Positions 38,664-47,761 of a DNA stretch of 64,000 bases are shown here, piece by piece. The stretch is taken from NCBI GenBank assembly GCA_001602925.1, contig LUZT01000006.1, positions 696,438 through 760,437 of the forward strand, written 5' to 3'. A model generated the notes under the pieces. That model was not told the origin of the DNA and did not search any database. It worked only from the letters and a program-made list of their open reading frames with translations. Each line of letters begins with the position of its first letter. The first letter of the stretch is position 1. The position numbers and the translations under genes are program-made. This stretch comes from Chlorobiales bacterium Clorobi_01 (GTDB taxonomy: Bacteria > Bacteroidota > Chlorobiia > Chlorobiales > Chlorobiaceae).

Positions 38664-39989
38664 ATGCAATCATTTGAAGCTCTTCTTTCACAAGTCAGCG
38701 ATCTTGTCTGGGGCATTCCTCTGCTGGTGGCGTTGTTCGGGACGCATCTGTTTTTGACGTTCAGGCTGGGCATTATCCAGAAGCATCTGCCTCATGCCAT
38801 CCGCATCTCGTTTACACGTTCGCATGAGGGGACGGGGGAGATCAGCCATTTCGGGGCGCTGGTGACGGCGCTGGCGGCGACGATTGGCACGGGCAACATC
38901 GTCGGCGTTTCGACGGCCGTGGCGATGGGCGGGCCGGGGGCGGTGCTGTGGATGTGGCTGACCGGCGTGTTTGGCATTGCGACCAAGTATGGCGAGGCGG
39001 TGTTGTCGGTCAAGTATCGCACGGTCAATGATGATGGCACGGTGGCTGGCGGGCCGATGTATGTGCTCGAAAAGGGCCTCGGGATGAAGTGGCTCGGCGT
39101 TATTTTTGCGATTTTCACCGTTGTGGCCTCGTTTGGCATTGGCAACATGGTGCAGGCCAACTCCATCGCCACCCTGTTGCAGACCAAGTATCAGGTTTCG
39201 CCGTGGCTGAGCGGCGCGGTGCTGACCGTGTTCACCGGTGTGGTGATTATCGGCGGCATCAAGTCGATTGCCCGCGTTTGCGAGTACCTCGTGCCGCTGA
39301 TGGCCGGGCTCTACCTGATCGGTTGCGTTGCGCTGCTGGTGATGGGGCACCACTCTCTCGGTGATACGATCAGCGTGATCGTCAGTTCGGCCTTTACCGG
39401 CCAGGCCGCGCTTGGCGGATTCGCAGGTGCGGGTGCTCGCGAGGCGGTGCGGTACGGCATCGCACGCGGACTTTTCTCAAACGAATCGGGTCTCGGCAGC
39501 GCGCCTATTGTGGCAGCGGCGGCGCAGACCTCACATCCGGTGCGTCAGGCGCTGATCTCCTCGACCGGCACCTTCTGGGACACGGTCGTCGTTTGCGCTG
39601 CCACGGGCATCGTCGTGGTCAATTCTGGCGAGTGGATGAACGGCCTGAAAGGGGCGGAACTGACCAACGCCGCGTTTTCCGACATTCCCCACGTCGGTCC
39701 GCTGGTGCTGTCGTTCGGTCTCTTGACCTTTGTTTTTTCGACCATACTCGGCTGGTCGTACTACGGCGAGAAAGCGCTCGAATATCTTGTCGGTAGCCGG
39801 GCGATCAAGCCCTACCGCTGGCTATGGGTCGCGGCGGTGATGGTTGGTTCCGTTGCTTCTTTGCAGGTGGTCTGGACCTTCGCCGATATCGCGAATGGCC
39901 TCATGGCGGTGCCAAACCTGGTTGCCTTGCTGCTGTTGAGTCCGGTGATTGCCAGCGAGACAAAAGACTATTTCTCGCGGAAAGAGTGA
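38664..39989 (+). CDS. Alanine/glycine:cation symporter, AGCS family
   Basis: 441 residues with about ten membrane segments. Typical motifs are GTGNIVGVSTAVAMGGPGAVLWMW near the start and GLFSNESGLGSAPIVAAAAQTSHP in the middle. These carriers import alanine or glycine with Na+ or H+. It follows the TIR gene after 32 bases but differs in base composition. Confidence 0.92.
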   Translation: MQSFEALLSQVSDLVWGIPLLVALFGTHLFLTFRLGIIQKHLPHAIRISFTRSHEGTGEISHFGALVTALAATIGTGNIVGVSTAVAMGGPGAVLWMWLTGVFGIATKYGEAVLSVKYRTVNDDGTVAGGPMYVLEKGLGMKWLGVIFAIFTVVASFGIGNMVQANSIATLLQTKYQVSPWLSGAVLTVFTGVVIIGGIKSIARVCEYLVPLMAGLYLIGCVALLVMGHHSLGDTISVIVSSAFTGQAALGGFAGAGAREAVRYGIARGLFSNESGLGSAPIVAAAAQTSHPVRQALISSTGTFWDTVVVCAATGIVVVNSGEWMNGLKGAELTNAAFSDIPHVGPLVLSFGLLTFVFSTILGWSYYGEKALEYLVGSRAIKPYRWLWVAAVMVGSVASLQVVWTFADIANGLMAVPNLVALLLLSPVIASETKDYFSRKE

Positions 39990-40013
39990 GGGGGCATTGA
40001 ATAATGGTACGCA

Positions 40014-40040
40014 GGGCCGGTTCGCGAACCGGCCCTTTTG
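40014..40040 (+). terminator. Terminator of the symporter gene
   Basis: GGGCCGG (40014-40020) pairs with CCGGCCC (40029-40035); the bases between them are themselves palindromic (TTCGCGAA). TTTT follows at once. Confidence 0.88.
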
Positions 40041-40208
40041 CTTTATTCGGGGGTTATCCGAAAGAGGGGGAGCTGCGACGGTTTGCTCCTATAGATTATT
40101 TTCGACAATCAAACAATGGCCGTCTCGTCTTTTTTCTGGAAGGTTTGAAAAAATATTCTATCTTGGCTCACCTTTTCATCAACACCATCAAGATAAGGAC
40201 AGTCAACT

Positions 40209-40742
40209 ATGAATTTTAACCCGTGGCACCACGTTGAAATCGGTGAAGAGTGCCCGAATGTTGTTAACGCGATCGTCGAGATTTCCAAAGACAGCAAAAC
40301 CAAGTACGAGCTGGACAAGAAGACTGGAATGCTGAAACTCGACCGTGTACTTTTCTCCTCCCTTCTTTATCCCGAGAACTACGGCTTCATTCCCAAGACT
40401 CTCGGTGAAGACCATGACCCGCTCGACATCGTCGTCATCTCCCAGTGCTCCATCGTGCCGATGTGCGTTGTGCAGGCGAGGGTGATCGGCGTTATGCGCA
40501 TGATTGATCACGGCGAGGGCGACGACAAGATTATCGCCGTGGCCGAAGACGACATGAGCGTCAGCGGCATCAACGACATTGGTGACCTCGGAAAGCACTT
40601 CAAGATGGAGCTTCAGCACTTTTTCGAAGAGTACAAGGCGCTTGAGCAAAAGACAGTTCTGGTTGAAGAATTTCAGGACGCGGCCACAGCCAAACAGATT
40701 CTGCTTGATTCGATCAAGCGCTACAGCGAAACGTACGCCTGA
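40209..40742 (+). CDS. ppa: Inorganic pyrophosphatase (family I)
   Basis: 177 residues. The signature [11 protein letters not shown] contains the metal-binding Asp cluster, with [29 protein letters not shown] before it. It hydrolyses pyrophosphate and so pulls many biosynthetic reactions forward. A strong terminator follows. Confidence 0.96.
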   Translation: MNFNPWHHVEIGEECPNVVNAIVEISKDSKTKYELDKKTGMLKLDRVLFSSLLYPENYGFIPKTLGEDHDPLDIVVISQCSIVPMCVVQARVIGVMRMIDHGEGDDKIIAVAEDDMSVSGINDIGDLGKHFKMELQHFFEEYKALEQKTVLVEEFQDAATAKQILLDSIKRYSETYA

Positions 40743-40780
40743 TTTCTGCAAGTACGTTTGCTGATCCAGCAAATTCAAGG

Positions 40781-40814
40781 GGGCGTCATGGATAACAGCC
40801 ATGACGCCCTTTTT
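40781..40814 (+). terminator. ppa: Terminator of ppa
   Basis: GGGCGTCATGG (40781-40791) pairs perfectly with CCATGACGCCC (40799-40809) and is followed by TTTTT. Confidence 0.92.
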
Positions 40815-41055
40815 GATCTGTATCGCCAATATGCCGATTTGCGTGGCATATAATGTTGAAAAGCTCATATATACGATCTAGTATATGGAGCGCTGATGAC
40901 GGATGCGATTTGACCTTCCTTCAGGCAATCTTTTTCTGCTTTTGCTATAAGTTGTTTTTAATCCGTACGATAGAGGTGATGTCTGTGTGGCGTTGCCTTG
41001 TGCGTTCTTGCTGTTAGATGTCCATAAAACCGCATCAGTTCGATCTTCTACAGTT

Positions 41056-41075
41056 TGTGGATGGAATGTGGATAA
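41056..41075. promoter_or_regulatory. Two tandem DnaA-box-like sites
   Basis: TGTGGATGG (41056-41064) and TGTGGATAA (41067-41075) lie 11 bases apart in the same orientation; the second is an exact match to the reverse complement of the TTATCCACA consensus. Confidence 0.45.
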
Positions 41076-41195
41076 CTTGTTGAAAGATGTTGGAGCTTTT
41101 CTGTGTGAAGGACTGCTTCAAGGATATTACAGAAAAGTGATATATTGGCCGGTGTTTTGTACAGAAGCGTTTTTGCCACAAAATCTCATGAATTC

Positions 41196-41714
41196 ATGAT
41201 TTTTCTCTCCCCGCAGGAACAGAAATCGAGAGCTTTACGCATCCGGCTTGTTCTTTCGGACAACGACGGTGTATTCACCGATAACGGCGTCTACTATTCA
41301 GAAAGGGGAGAAGAGTTCAAGCGATATTCAATTCGCGACGGCATGGGCGTCGAACGCCTGCGCGAGCACGGCGTCGAAACCGGCATCATGACCGGCGAGG
41401 TTTCGCCAAGCATTGTCAGGAGAGCGCAGAAGCTTCATATCGAACGCTTGTACCTCGGCGTCAAGGACAAGCAGTCGAGGCTGGCGGATGTGCTCTCCGA
41501 TACCGGTCTCTCCGAGGCTGAAATCGCCTATATCGGCGACGACGTGAACGATATTGGTATCATGAACGCTATCGCGCCATTCGGCCTGGTGGCCTGTCCG
41601 GGTGATGCAATGCATCTGGTCGAACCCTGCGTTCACTACCGGTGCACCGCGCAAGGCGGTCGTGGAGCCTTCCGGGAGTATGCCGAGTGGCTGATTGCCC
41701 TGAGAGCTTCATAA
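41196..41714 (+). CDS. KdsC-like HAD phosphatase (2-keto-3-deoxy sugar-8/9-phosphate phosphatase)
   Basis: 172 residues from the ATG at 41196 (the upstream in-frame TTG lacks support). HAD motif I is LVLSDNDGVFTDNGVYYS, with the catalytic Asp pair in NDGVFTD-like form (SDNDG), and motif IV is IGDDVNDIGIMN. The short C0-type HAD fold of KdsC is clear. It could free KDO from KDO-8-phosphate or act on a nonulosonate-9-phosphate; the NeuB-like synthase 86 bases downstream favours the second. Confidence 0.82.
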   Translation: MIFLSPQEQKSRALRIRLVLSDNDGVFTDNGVYYSERGEEFKRYSIRDGMGVERLREHGVETGIMTGEVSPSIVRRAQKLHIERLYLGVKDKQSRLADVLSDTGLSEAEIAYIGDDVNDIGIMNAIAPFGLVACPGDAMHLVEPCVHYRCTAQGGRGAFREYAEWLIALRAS

Positions 41715-41800
41715 AATCTTCTCGCTTTTTTCCCGTATTAATAGAATCAACCGCCGTCTTGTGGCGCGCGCTTTTTCATTATTTGACTGTACTGAAATCT

Positions 41801-42670
41801 ATGGCTGAAGTGAAAATCGGAAATGGCATGGTCGGAGACGGCCATCCGGTGTATGTTATTGCAGAGATCGGAATCAACCACAACGGCTCGCTCGAAGTAG
41901 CCAAGAAGCTGATCGAAGGCGCGGCGCTGGCAGGCTGCGATGCGGTCAAGTTCCAGAAAAGGACGCCCGAGCTGTGCGTGCCAATGGACCAGCGCCTGAT
42001 CGAGCGCGATACTCCGTGGGGGCGCATGACCTACATGGATTACCGCTACAAGGTTGAGTTCGGTTTCGACGAGTATTCCGAGATCGATGCCTATTGCCGC
42101 GAAAAGGGAATTGCCTGGTTCGCTTCATGCTGGGACGAGGAGGCGGTCGATTTCATGGAGCAGTTCAATCCGCCGTGTTACAAGGCGGCCTCTGCCTCGC
42201 TGACCGATCTTACCCTGCTGAAAAAGACCAAGGCGACGGGGCGCCCGCTCATCATCTCGACCGGCATGTCCACCATGGAGGAGGTCGATGCCGCCGTCAA
42301 CGAGCTTGGCCGCGAGAATCTGCTGGTCGCGCACACCAACTCCACCTATCCCTGCCCGGTCGAGGAGCTGAACCTGCGGATGATCAACACCTTGCAGCAG
42401 CGCTATCCCGAGAATCCCATCGGCTACTCGGGCCATGAGGTAGGGTTGGCGACGACATGGGCGGCGGTAGCTCTCGGCGCGACCTTTGTGGAGCGCCACG
42501 TGACGCTCGACCGTGCGATGTGGGGATCCGACCAGGCGGCATCGGTGGAGATTTCTGGAATGTCGAGGCTGGTTTCCAACATCAGGGATATCGAGAAATC
42601 GCTCGGCGACGGTGTCAAGCGGGTGTACGATGGCGAAGCCGCTGCTCGCAAGAAGCTCAGAAGGGTGTGA
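41801..42670 (+). CDS. NeuB-like nonulosonic acid synthase lacking the SAF domain
   Basis: 289 residues. The TIM barrel of sialic-acid synthases is complete (VIAEIGINHNGSLEVAKKLIEGAALAGCDAVKFQKR, IISTGMSTMEEVDAAV, GYSGHEVGLATTWAAVALGATFVERHVTLDR). The C-terminal SAF (antifreeze-like) domain of about 60 residues found in NeuB and SpsE is missing. It condenses phosphoenolpyruvate with a hexose or its phosphate. The pairing with a KdsC-like phosphatase resembles the two-gene KDN pathway known from Bacteroides. Confidence 0.82.
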   Translation: MAEVKIGNGMVGDGHPVYVIAEIGINHNGSLEVAKKLIEGAALAGCDAVKFQKRTPELCVPMDQRLIERDTPWGRMTYMDYRYKVEFGFDEYSEIDAYCREKGIAWFASCWDEEAVDFMEQFNPPCYKAASASLTDLTLLKKTKATGRPLIISTGMSTMEEVDAAVNELGRENLLVAHTNSTYPCPVEELNLRMINTLQQRYPENPIGYSGHEVGLATTWAAVALGATFVERHVTLDRAMWGSDQAASVEISGMSRLVSNIRDIEKSLGDGVKRVYDGEAAARKKLRRV

Positions 42671-42931
42671 GCTGAACGGTGTGGTTCTGTATCCTGACTT
42701 TTTCTGCCTGCCTGATTCAGGACCTGCAGGACTCTCAGCTGTTTCTGGCCTTGTTTCGAAAGAAGCATAATGCACTTCCAGGCGCTCGGGTGTCCTTGCC
42801 ATGAGCGCTTGCGTTATTTGGTTCTCGCCATTAAATTTACCCCGAAAATTCCTCTGTTCGCCTGTGTTGTTTACTCTATTCTTGCAGGCGAATTCATATA
42901 GACTTTTATATAGAATCAAAAGACAACGGCA

Positions 42932-44821
42932 ATGAGTGAGAATAATACTTCATCAGTGAGGCAATTCGAATACAAGGCTGAAATGAAGCAGCTTCTGGAC
43001 CTGATCGTCCATTCGCTGTATACCCATCCCGAAATCTTTTTGCGCGAGCTGATCTCCAACGCCTCCGACGCGCTCGGCAAGGCCCGTTTCCGGATGCTCT
43101 CCTCCGATGAGGGGCTTGACAAGTCCGGCGACCTGAAGATCACCATCACCGCCGACAAGGAGTCGGGCAGCTTTGTCATCGAAGACACCGGGATCGGCAT
43201 GAGCGAGGACGAGCTGATCTCGAACCTCGGTACGGTGGCCAAGTCCGGCACGCTCGGTTTCATGGAGGCGCTCAAGGAGCAGCAGAAAGAGGGGCAGCGC
43301 CTCGACGCCAACCTCATCGGCCAGTTCGGCGTCGGTTTCTACTCGGTCTTCATGGTGACTGACGACGTGACTGTCGAGACCAAAAGCATCGAGAGCGGCT
43401 CGCAGGGGTGGCGCTGGAAATCCTCCGGTCAGGGTTCCTACACCATCGAACCGGTCGAGCGCGAAGCTCGCGGCACCCGGATTTCGTTCACACTCAAGGA
43501 GGAGTTCAGGGAGTTCGCCGAAGAGTACCGCGTCGAGCAGATTATCAAGAAGTATTCGAACTTCGTTGAATATCCGATCAGCATCGGCAGCCGCCAGATC
43601 AACAGCATGACCGCGCTCTGGCAGCGTCCGAAGAGCGAGCTGAAACAGGAGGAGGTCAATGAGTTCTACAAGTTCATCGCCAACGACTTCAAGGATCCGC
43701 TCGACTACCTGCACGTGTCGGTCGAGGGCGCGGTGAGCTTCAAGGCGCTGCTCTTCATCCCCTCCGAAGCGCCGATGGAGCTGCTCTACAACCAGGGCGC
43801 GCTCGAAAAACGCGGGCCGCAGCTCTACGTCAAGAAGGTGCTCATCCAGAACGAGTGCCGCGATCTTCTGCCCGAATATCTGCGCTTCGTCAGCGGTGTG
43901 GTCGATACCGAGGATTTGTCGCTGAACGTTTCGCGCGAACTGGTGCAGGCAAGCCCGGTGATGGCGAAAATCAAGCAGATTCTCACCACCAAGCTGCTCG
44001 GCTGGTTCGACACCATCGCCAAAGAGGAGCCGGAGAAGTTTCGCACCTTCTACAAGGCGTTCGGTACGATCCTGAAAATCGGCCTCAACACCGACTTCAC
44101 CAATCGCGACAAGCTGATCGATCTCTTGCGCTTCGAGACCACCAAAACCGGCGAGGGCGAGTATGTCACGCTCAAGCAGTATTCGGAGCGCATGGCCGAG
44201 GGGCAGACCGAAATCTACTACCACTCCGGCAGCAGCCGCGCACAGATGCTTGCGCATCCGAACCTCGAATATTTCAGGAAGCGCGATATCGAGGTGCTTC
44301 TGCTCTCCGACCCGGTCGATGTGTTCGTGATTCCCTCGATTTTCGAGTACGACAAAAAGCCGCTCAAGTCGATCGAGAAGGCTGAAATCGACATGAGCAC
44401 GGTCGAGCCCGAAGGCGAGCGTCTCGGTGCTGAGGGCACGGTTGGCGTGATTTCGCTCTTCAAGGAAGTGCTCGGCGAGCGCGTGGCCGACGTGGTCGAG
44501 TCCAGGCGCCTCGTCAGTTCGCCGGTGACGCTGGTGAGCGGCAAGGATGCGCCCGACAGCCAGTTCGAGAAGATGATGAAGATGATGAGCAAGGATGCCG
44601 ACATGCCTTCCTCGAAGAAGATTCTCGAGGTCAACACTGCGCATCCGATCATCAGGAACCTTGCTGGCAAACATGCGGTTGGTCTTTCGAGCGACCCGGT
44701 TGTGCGCGCGGCGGTGGTGCAGCTTTTCGAAAGCGCATTGCTGCTCGAAGGTGATCTCGACTCGGTCGCCGATTACGTGTCGCGCATGAACGAACTGGTC
44801 GAAGCCGCAACACGTTCCTGA
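42932..44821 (+). CDS. htpG: Chaperone HtpG (Hsp90)
   Basis: 629 residues: N-terminal ATPase domain with [39 protein letters not shown] and [13 protein letters not shown]; middle domain with [20 protein letters not shown]-terminal dimer domain. It is bacterial Hsp90. A long hairpin follows. Confidence 0.96.
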   Translation: MSENNTSSVRQFEYKAEMKQLLDLIVHSLYTHPEIFLRELISNASDALGKARFRMLSSDEGLDKSGDLKITITADKESGSFVIEDTGIGMSEDELISNLGTVAKSGTLGFMEALKEQQKEGQRLDANLIGQFGVGFYSVFMVTDDVTVETKSIESGSQGWRWKSSGQGSYTIEPVEREARGTRISFTLKEEFREFAEEYRVEQIIKKYSNFVEYPISIGSRQINSMTALWQRPKSELKQEEVNEFYKFIANDFKDPLDYLHVSVEGAVSFKALLFIPSEAPMELLYNQGALEKRGPQLYVKKVLIQNECRDLLPEYLRFVSGVVDTEDLSLNVSRELVQASPVMAKIKQILTTKLLGWFDTIAKEEPEKFRTFYKAFGTILKIGLNTDFTNRDKLIDLLRFETTKTGEGEYVTLKQYSERMAEGQTEIYYHSGSSRAQMLAHPNLEYFRKRDIEVLLLSDPVDVFVIPSIFEYDKKPLKSIEKAEIDMSTVEPEGERLGAEGTVGVISLFKEVLGERVADVVESRRLVSSPVTLVSGKDAPDSQFEKMMKMMSKDADMPSSKKILEVNTAHPIIRNLAGKHAVGLSSDPVVRAAVVQLFESALLLEGDLDSVADYVSRMNELVEAATRS

Positions 44822-44846
44822 GGCCATTCTCCCGTTTTCAGCATCG

Positions 44847-44897
44847 TCAGCCTTTCTGCCGGAGTGTCGATTCGCACCGGCAGAAAGGCTGAACTTT
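44847..44897. terminator. Strong hairpin between htpG and the VIT1-like gene
   Basis: A 16-base arm (44847-44862, core GCCTTTCTGCCGG) pairs perfectly with 44877-44892. Only a short TTT follows, so it may be a terminator or a transcript-stabilising structure. Confidence 0.7.
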
Positions 44898-44918
44898 AAC
44901 CACTAAGCACTGCCATTC

Positions 44919-45794
44919 GTGAACCAGTTGTCTGAAACCGATCTGCGTCATATCGCCGGATTCCAGAAAAGCGAGATAACCGAGCACCACATCTACAAAC
45001 ATCTCTCCGAGCGTGTCGAGGGGGTGAAAAACCGGCGCATCTTCGCCCAGATTTCCGAAGATGAGCTTCGTCATTATAATGTCTGGAAAAAATTTACCGG
45101 GCAGGATGTGGCGCCGGATCGTTTCAGGATCTGGCTTTTTTCGCTGATCAGCACGCTTTTGGGGTTCACCTTCGCCGTCAAGCTGATGGAGATGGGGGAG
45201 CGGAACGCGCAGCTGGTGTACGAGCGCGTTTCAAGCATGGGCAGCGAAATTGGCTCGATTATCAAGGACGAGGAGGAGCATGAACAGGCGCTGCTCAGCG
45301 TCCTCGACGAGGAGCGGCTGCAATATACCGGTTCGATCGTACTTGGCCTGAACGACGCGCTGGTCGAACTGACGGGTGCTCTGGCAGGCCTGACCTTCGC
45401 CTTGCAGAATACCCGGCTTGTGGCGCTGACAGCAATGATCACCGGTTTTGCCGCCGCCCTGTCGATGGCCTCGTCGGAATATCTCTCAACCAAAACCGAG
45501 GCGGGCGTGAAAAGCCCTGTCAAGGCCTCGATCTACACGGGCGTCGCCTATATCATCGCCGTCGCGGTGCTGATCGCGCCTTACCTGCTTCTGAACGATA
45601 TCTATCTGAGCCTTGCTCTCGCGTTTGGCGGCGCGCTCATGGTGATCGCCCTGTTCAACTTTTATGTTTCCGTCGCCCAGGGCGTACCGTTCAAGAGCCG
45701 TTTTCTCGAAATGGCCGGGTTGATTGTTGTGGTCTCCGGTATCAGCTTTCTCGCTGGCCTTGGCATCCGGTACTTCTTCGGCGTCGAGGTGTAG
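44919..45794 (+). CDS. Ferritin-like/rubrerythrin domain fused to VIT1/CCC1 transporter
   Basis: 291 residues. The N-terminal ferritin-like domain (about 1-130) carries E-x-x-H style metal ligands ([35 protein letters not shown]), and the C-terminal part (about 140-291) is a VIT1-type membrane domain ([33 protein letters not shown]). Similar fusions (MbfA) export iron or manganese. The start is a GTG. The gene nearly abuts the opposing kinase gene. Confidence 0.88.
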   Translation: MNQLSETDLRHIAGFQKSEITEHHIYKHLSERVEGVKNRRIFAQISEDELRHYNVWKKFTGQDVAPDRFRIWLFSLISTLLGFTFAVKLMEMGERNAQLVYERVSSMGSEIGSIIKDEEEHEQALLSVLDEERLQYTGSIVLGLNDALVELTGALAGLTFALQNTRLVALTAMITGFAAALSMASSEYLSTKTEAGVKSPVKASIYTGVAYIIAVAVLIAPYLLLNDIYLSLALAFGGALMVIALFNFYVSVAQGVPFKSRFLEMAGLIVVVSGISFLAGLGIRYFFGVEV

Positions 45795-45800
45795 CTTTTG

Positions 45801-47348
45801 TCACATTTTCAGCGCCGTCAGCAGCGCTTCGACGGTAACTTCGCCCTCTGTGTCGATCTGGATGCAGAGGGCTTTTTCGTCTCCGGCGGGCGACTCAATG
45901 GCGTGAAGCTGGGCTTCGAGAACCTTCTGGTCAGCTTCGGAGGCGTCGCTTCCTTTTTCGTGTCGCGTTCGTACCCGCTCGCGCAGCGTCTCGTGCGTGG
46001 CTTGGAAGCAGAGAATGCGGCACTCGCAGTTCATCGCTCTTGCCAGGCGGATGAAAGGGGCTCTCTTGTGGGCGTCGGGGAAGGTGGCATCGACGATCAC
46101 CGGAAAGCCTGCGGACAGGGCGGTCGAGGCGTCGCCGAGCATGGTGTCGTAGGTTTTCTGCGTCGCATAGGGTGTGTAGATGTCGAATCCTTTTCCTGCG
46201 CTGCGTTCGAGGCTGCCGATGCCGAAGAGGCGCTTGCGCTCGACGTCAGAGCGGATGTGGATGAAGCCGCCCATATCGGCGAGTTGCGCTGCCCAGGTCG
46301 ATTTGCCGCTGCCCGAGACGCCGTAGGTGATGAGCAGCATCGGCTTTCGGGGCTGCGTGTAGCCGAGCGCGAGGCGAATGTAGGAGTGGTGCTCGGCGAG
46401 CGTTTTGGCTTTTTCCTCCTCGTCCGACTCCTGCGCAACGCGGATCGAGGTGACCTTGGCCCGCACCATCGCCCGGTACACGCAATACAAACGCAGCACC
46501 TGCAAGCCGTTGTAATCGCCGTTTTTCGAGAGCCAGGCGTTCAGAAAATGCCACGCCAGTTCCGGATGACCAGAATGCTCCAGATCCATGAAGAGGAAGG
46601 CGACGTCGCTCATGACGTCGATGATGCTCAGCACGTGGCTGAACTCGATGCAGTCGAAAATCGTGATCTTGCCGTCGCGTATTACCATGTTGCCCGTGTG
46701 CAGGTCGCCGTGGCACTCGCGCACCATGCCAAGCGCCTTGCGTTCCCTTACGACGCCGCTCTTTTGCCGGTGTTCGACGAGCGTCCAGTGGCGGATTTTC
46801 TCGATGTCGCTCCGCTCTTCGATGGTGCGGGCGACCTGTTCGGTCAGGTCGAGATTTTCGAGCATCGGCTTGAGAATCACCTCCGGCGTGCCGAATTTCG
46901 CGGCGGGATCGGCTCTCGGGGTTTCGGCGTGGAAGGCGGCGATTGCGCCGGCAGCCTCTTCGATCTGGCGTTTCGTCAGCCCGTTTTCGCGGAGCAGCCG
47001 GTCGAGTTCGAACCTCCGGTCGAACTGCACCATGCGGATCACGTAGTCAATCGCCTCGCCATCGCCGCCGATCCGGATTTTTCCATCCGGCTCTGTTACC
47101 GGCAGCACGTCGAGATAGAGGTCCGGGCAGAGCCGCCGGTTCAGGCGCAACTCCTCTTCACAGAAATGCTTGCGCCGTTCGAGCGTCGAGAAGTCAAGGA
47201 AGCCGAGATTGACCGGTTTCTTGAGTTTGTAGGCGAACTCGCCGGTGAGGAATATCCATGAAATATGGGTTTCGACCACCTCGATCTGCTGTACGACCGG
47301 ATAAGGATATGCCTGCGGATCACGAAGGGCTTCGGCTGGCTGGGTCAT
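45801..47348 (-). CDS. APH-like phosphotransferase fused to P-loop kinase
   Basis: 515 residues. The N-terminal half (about 1-320) is APH-like with the catalytic HGDLHTGNMV and the metal-binding FDCIEFS. The C-terminal half (about 345-515) is a P-loop kinase with Walker A GVSGSGKSTWAAQL, as in gluconate or zeta-toxin-like kinases. Proteins of this plan are widespread and mostly uncharacterised; the substrate is unknown. It converges with the VIT1-like gene. Confidence 0.85.
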   Translation of the reverse strand: MTQPAEALRDPQAYPYPVVQQIEVVETHISWIFLTGEFAYKLKKPVNLGFLDFSTLERRKHFCEEELRLNRRLCPDLYLDVLPVTEPDGKIRIGGDGEAIDYVIRMVQFDRRFELDRLLRENGLTKRQIEEAAGAIAAFHAETPRADPAAKFGTPEVILKPMLENLDLTEQVARTIEERSDIEKIRHWTLVEHRQKSGVVRERKALGMVRECHGDLHTGNMVIRDGKITIFDCIEFSHVLSIIDVMSDVAFLFMDLEHSGHPELAWHFLNAWLSKNGDYNGLQVLRLYCVYRAMVRAKVTSIRVAQESDEEEKAKTLAEHHSYIRLALGYTQPRKPMLLITYGVSGSGKSTWAAQLADMGGFIHIRSDVERKRLFGIGSLERSAGKGFDIYTPYATQKTYDTMLGDASTALSAGFPVIVDATFPDAHKRAPFIRLARAMNCECRILCFQATHETLRERVRTRHEKGSDASEADQKVLEAQLHAIESPAGDEKALCIQIDTEGEVTVEALLTALKM

Positions 47349-47761
47349 GCTTGTTCGTGGTTTTTCACGCGTTTGTCCGTTCCTTCTGCAAGCTAAGGCA
47401 AAAATCCGTGATAACCAGAACAGGGCGTTAACGGCATCGTCTCGCCGGTTCCTGCGTATTTCCCGCTGAAGTCATTGCTGGTTCAGGGTTTCTCAAAAAA
47501 AATTGTAAATTCCACGTCTTACTGCCAGCCCTCGATTATCGCTTGAATTATCAGCAAATAAGAGCGTAATCGATGATAGAGTTTTCCAGATTCTTTGTCT
47601 GTACGGCCCGCTTCACCAGATGACAAGCGGTTTCACCGGAGCGATGTTCCGTTCCTCGCTGATCGTCCGTCCGGATGCATATGATAAGGCTGTTGCAGGA
47701 GAGGCGTCCACTATTTCTGTTCACCACAAGCTTGCCGAGTATGAAACAGTTCAGGGATTCA
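47349..47761. other. Gap before the fumarase gene
   Basis: About 410 bases with no gene I can support. The stretch 47500-47580 has A-rich and T-rich patches suited to the fumarase promoter. Short frames here (for example 47620-47841) have no family signature. Confidence 0.4.

Larger units (their letters stand above)
40743..41195. other. 450-base gap with terminator and DnaA-like boxes
   Basis: After the ppa terminator (listed separately) no gene is seen. The middle is T-rich and holds two tandem DnaA-box-like sites; the right part (41140-41195) should hold the promoter of the KdsC-like gene. Confidence 0.5.

Noticed and set aside
41040-41195. Replication origin
   Set aside because: Only two DnaA-like boxes, no dnaA or dnaN beside it, and no clear AT-rich unwinding repeats.
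42953-44827. 624-codon open frame on the minus strand
   Set aside because: Antisense to htpG; no motif.
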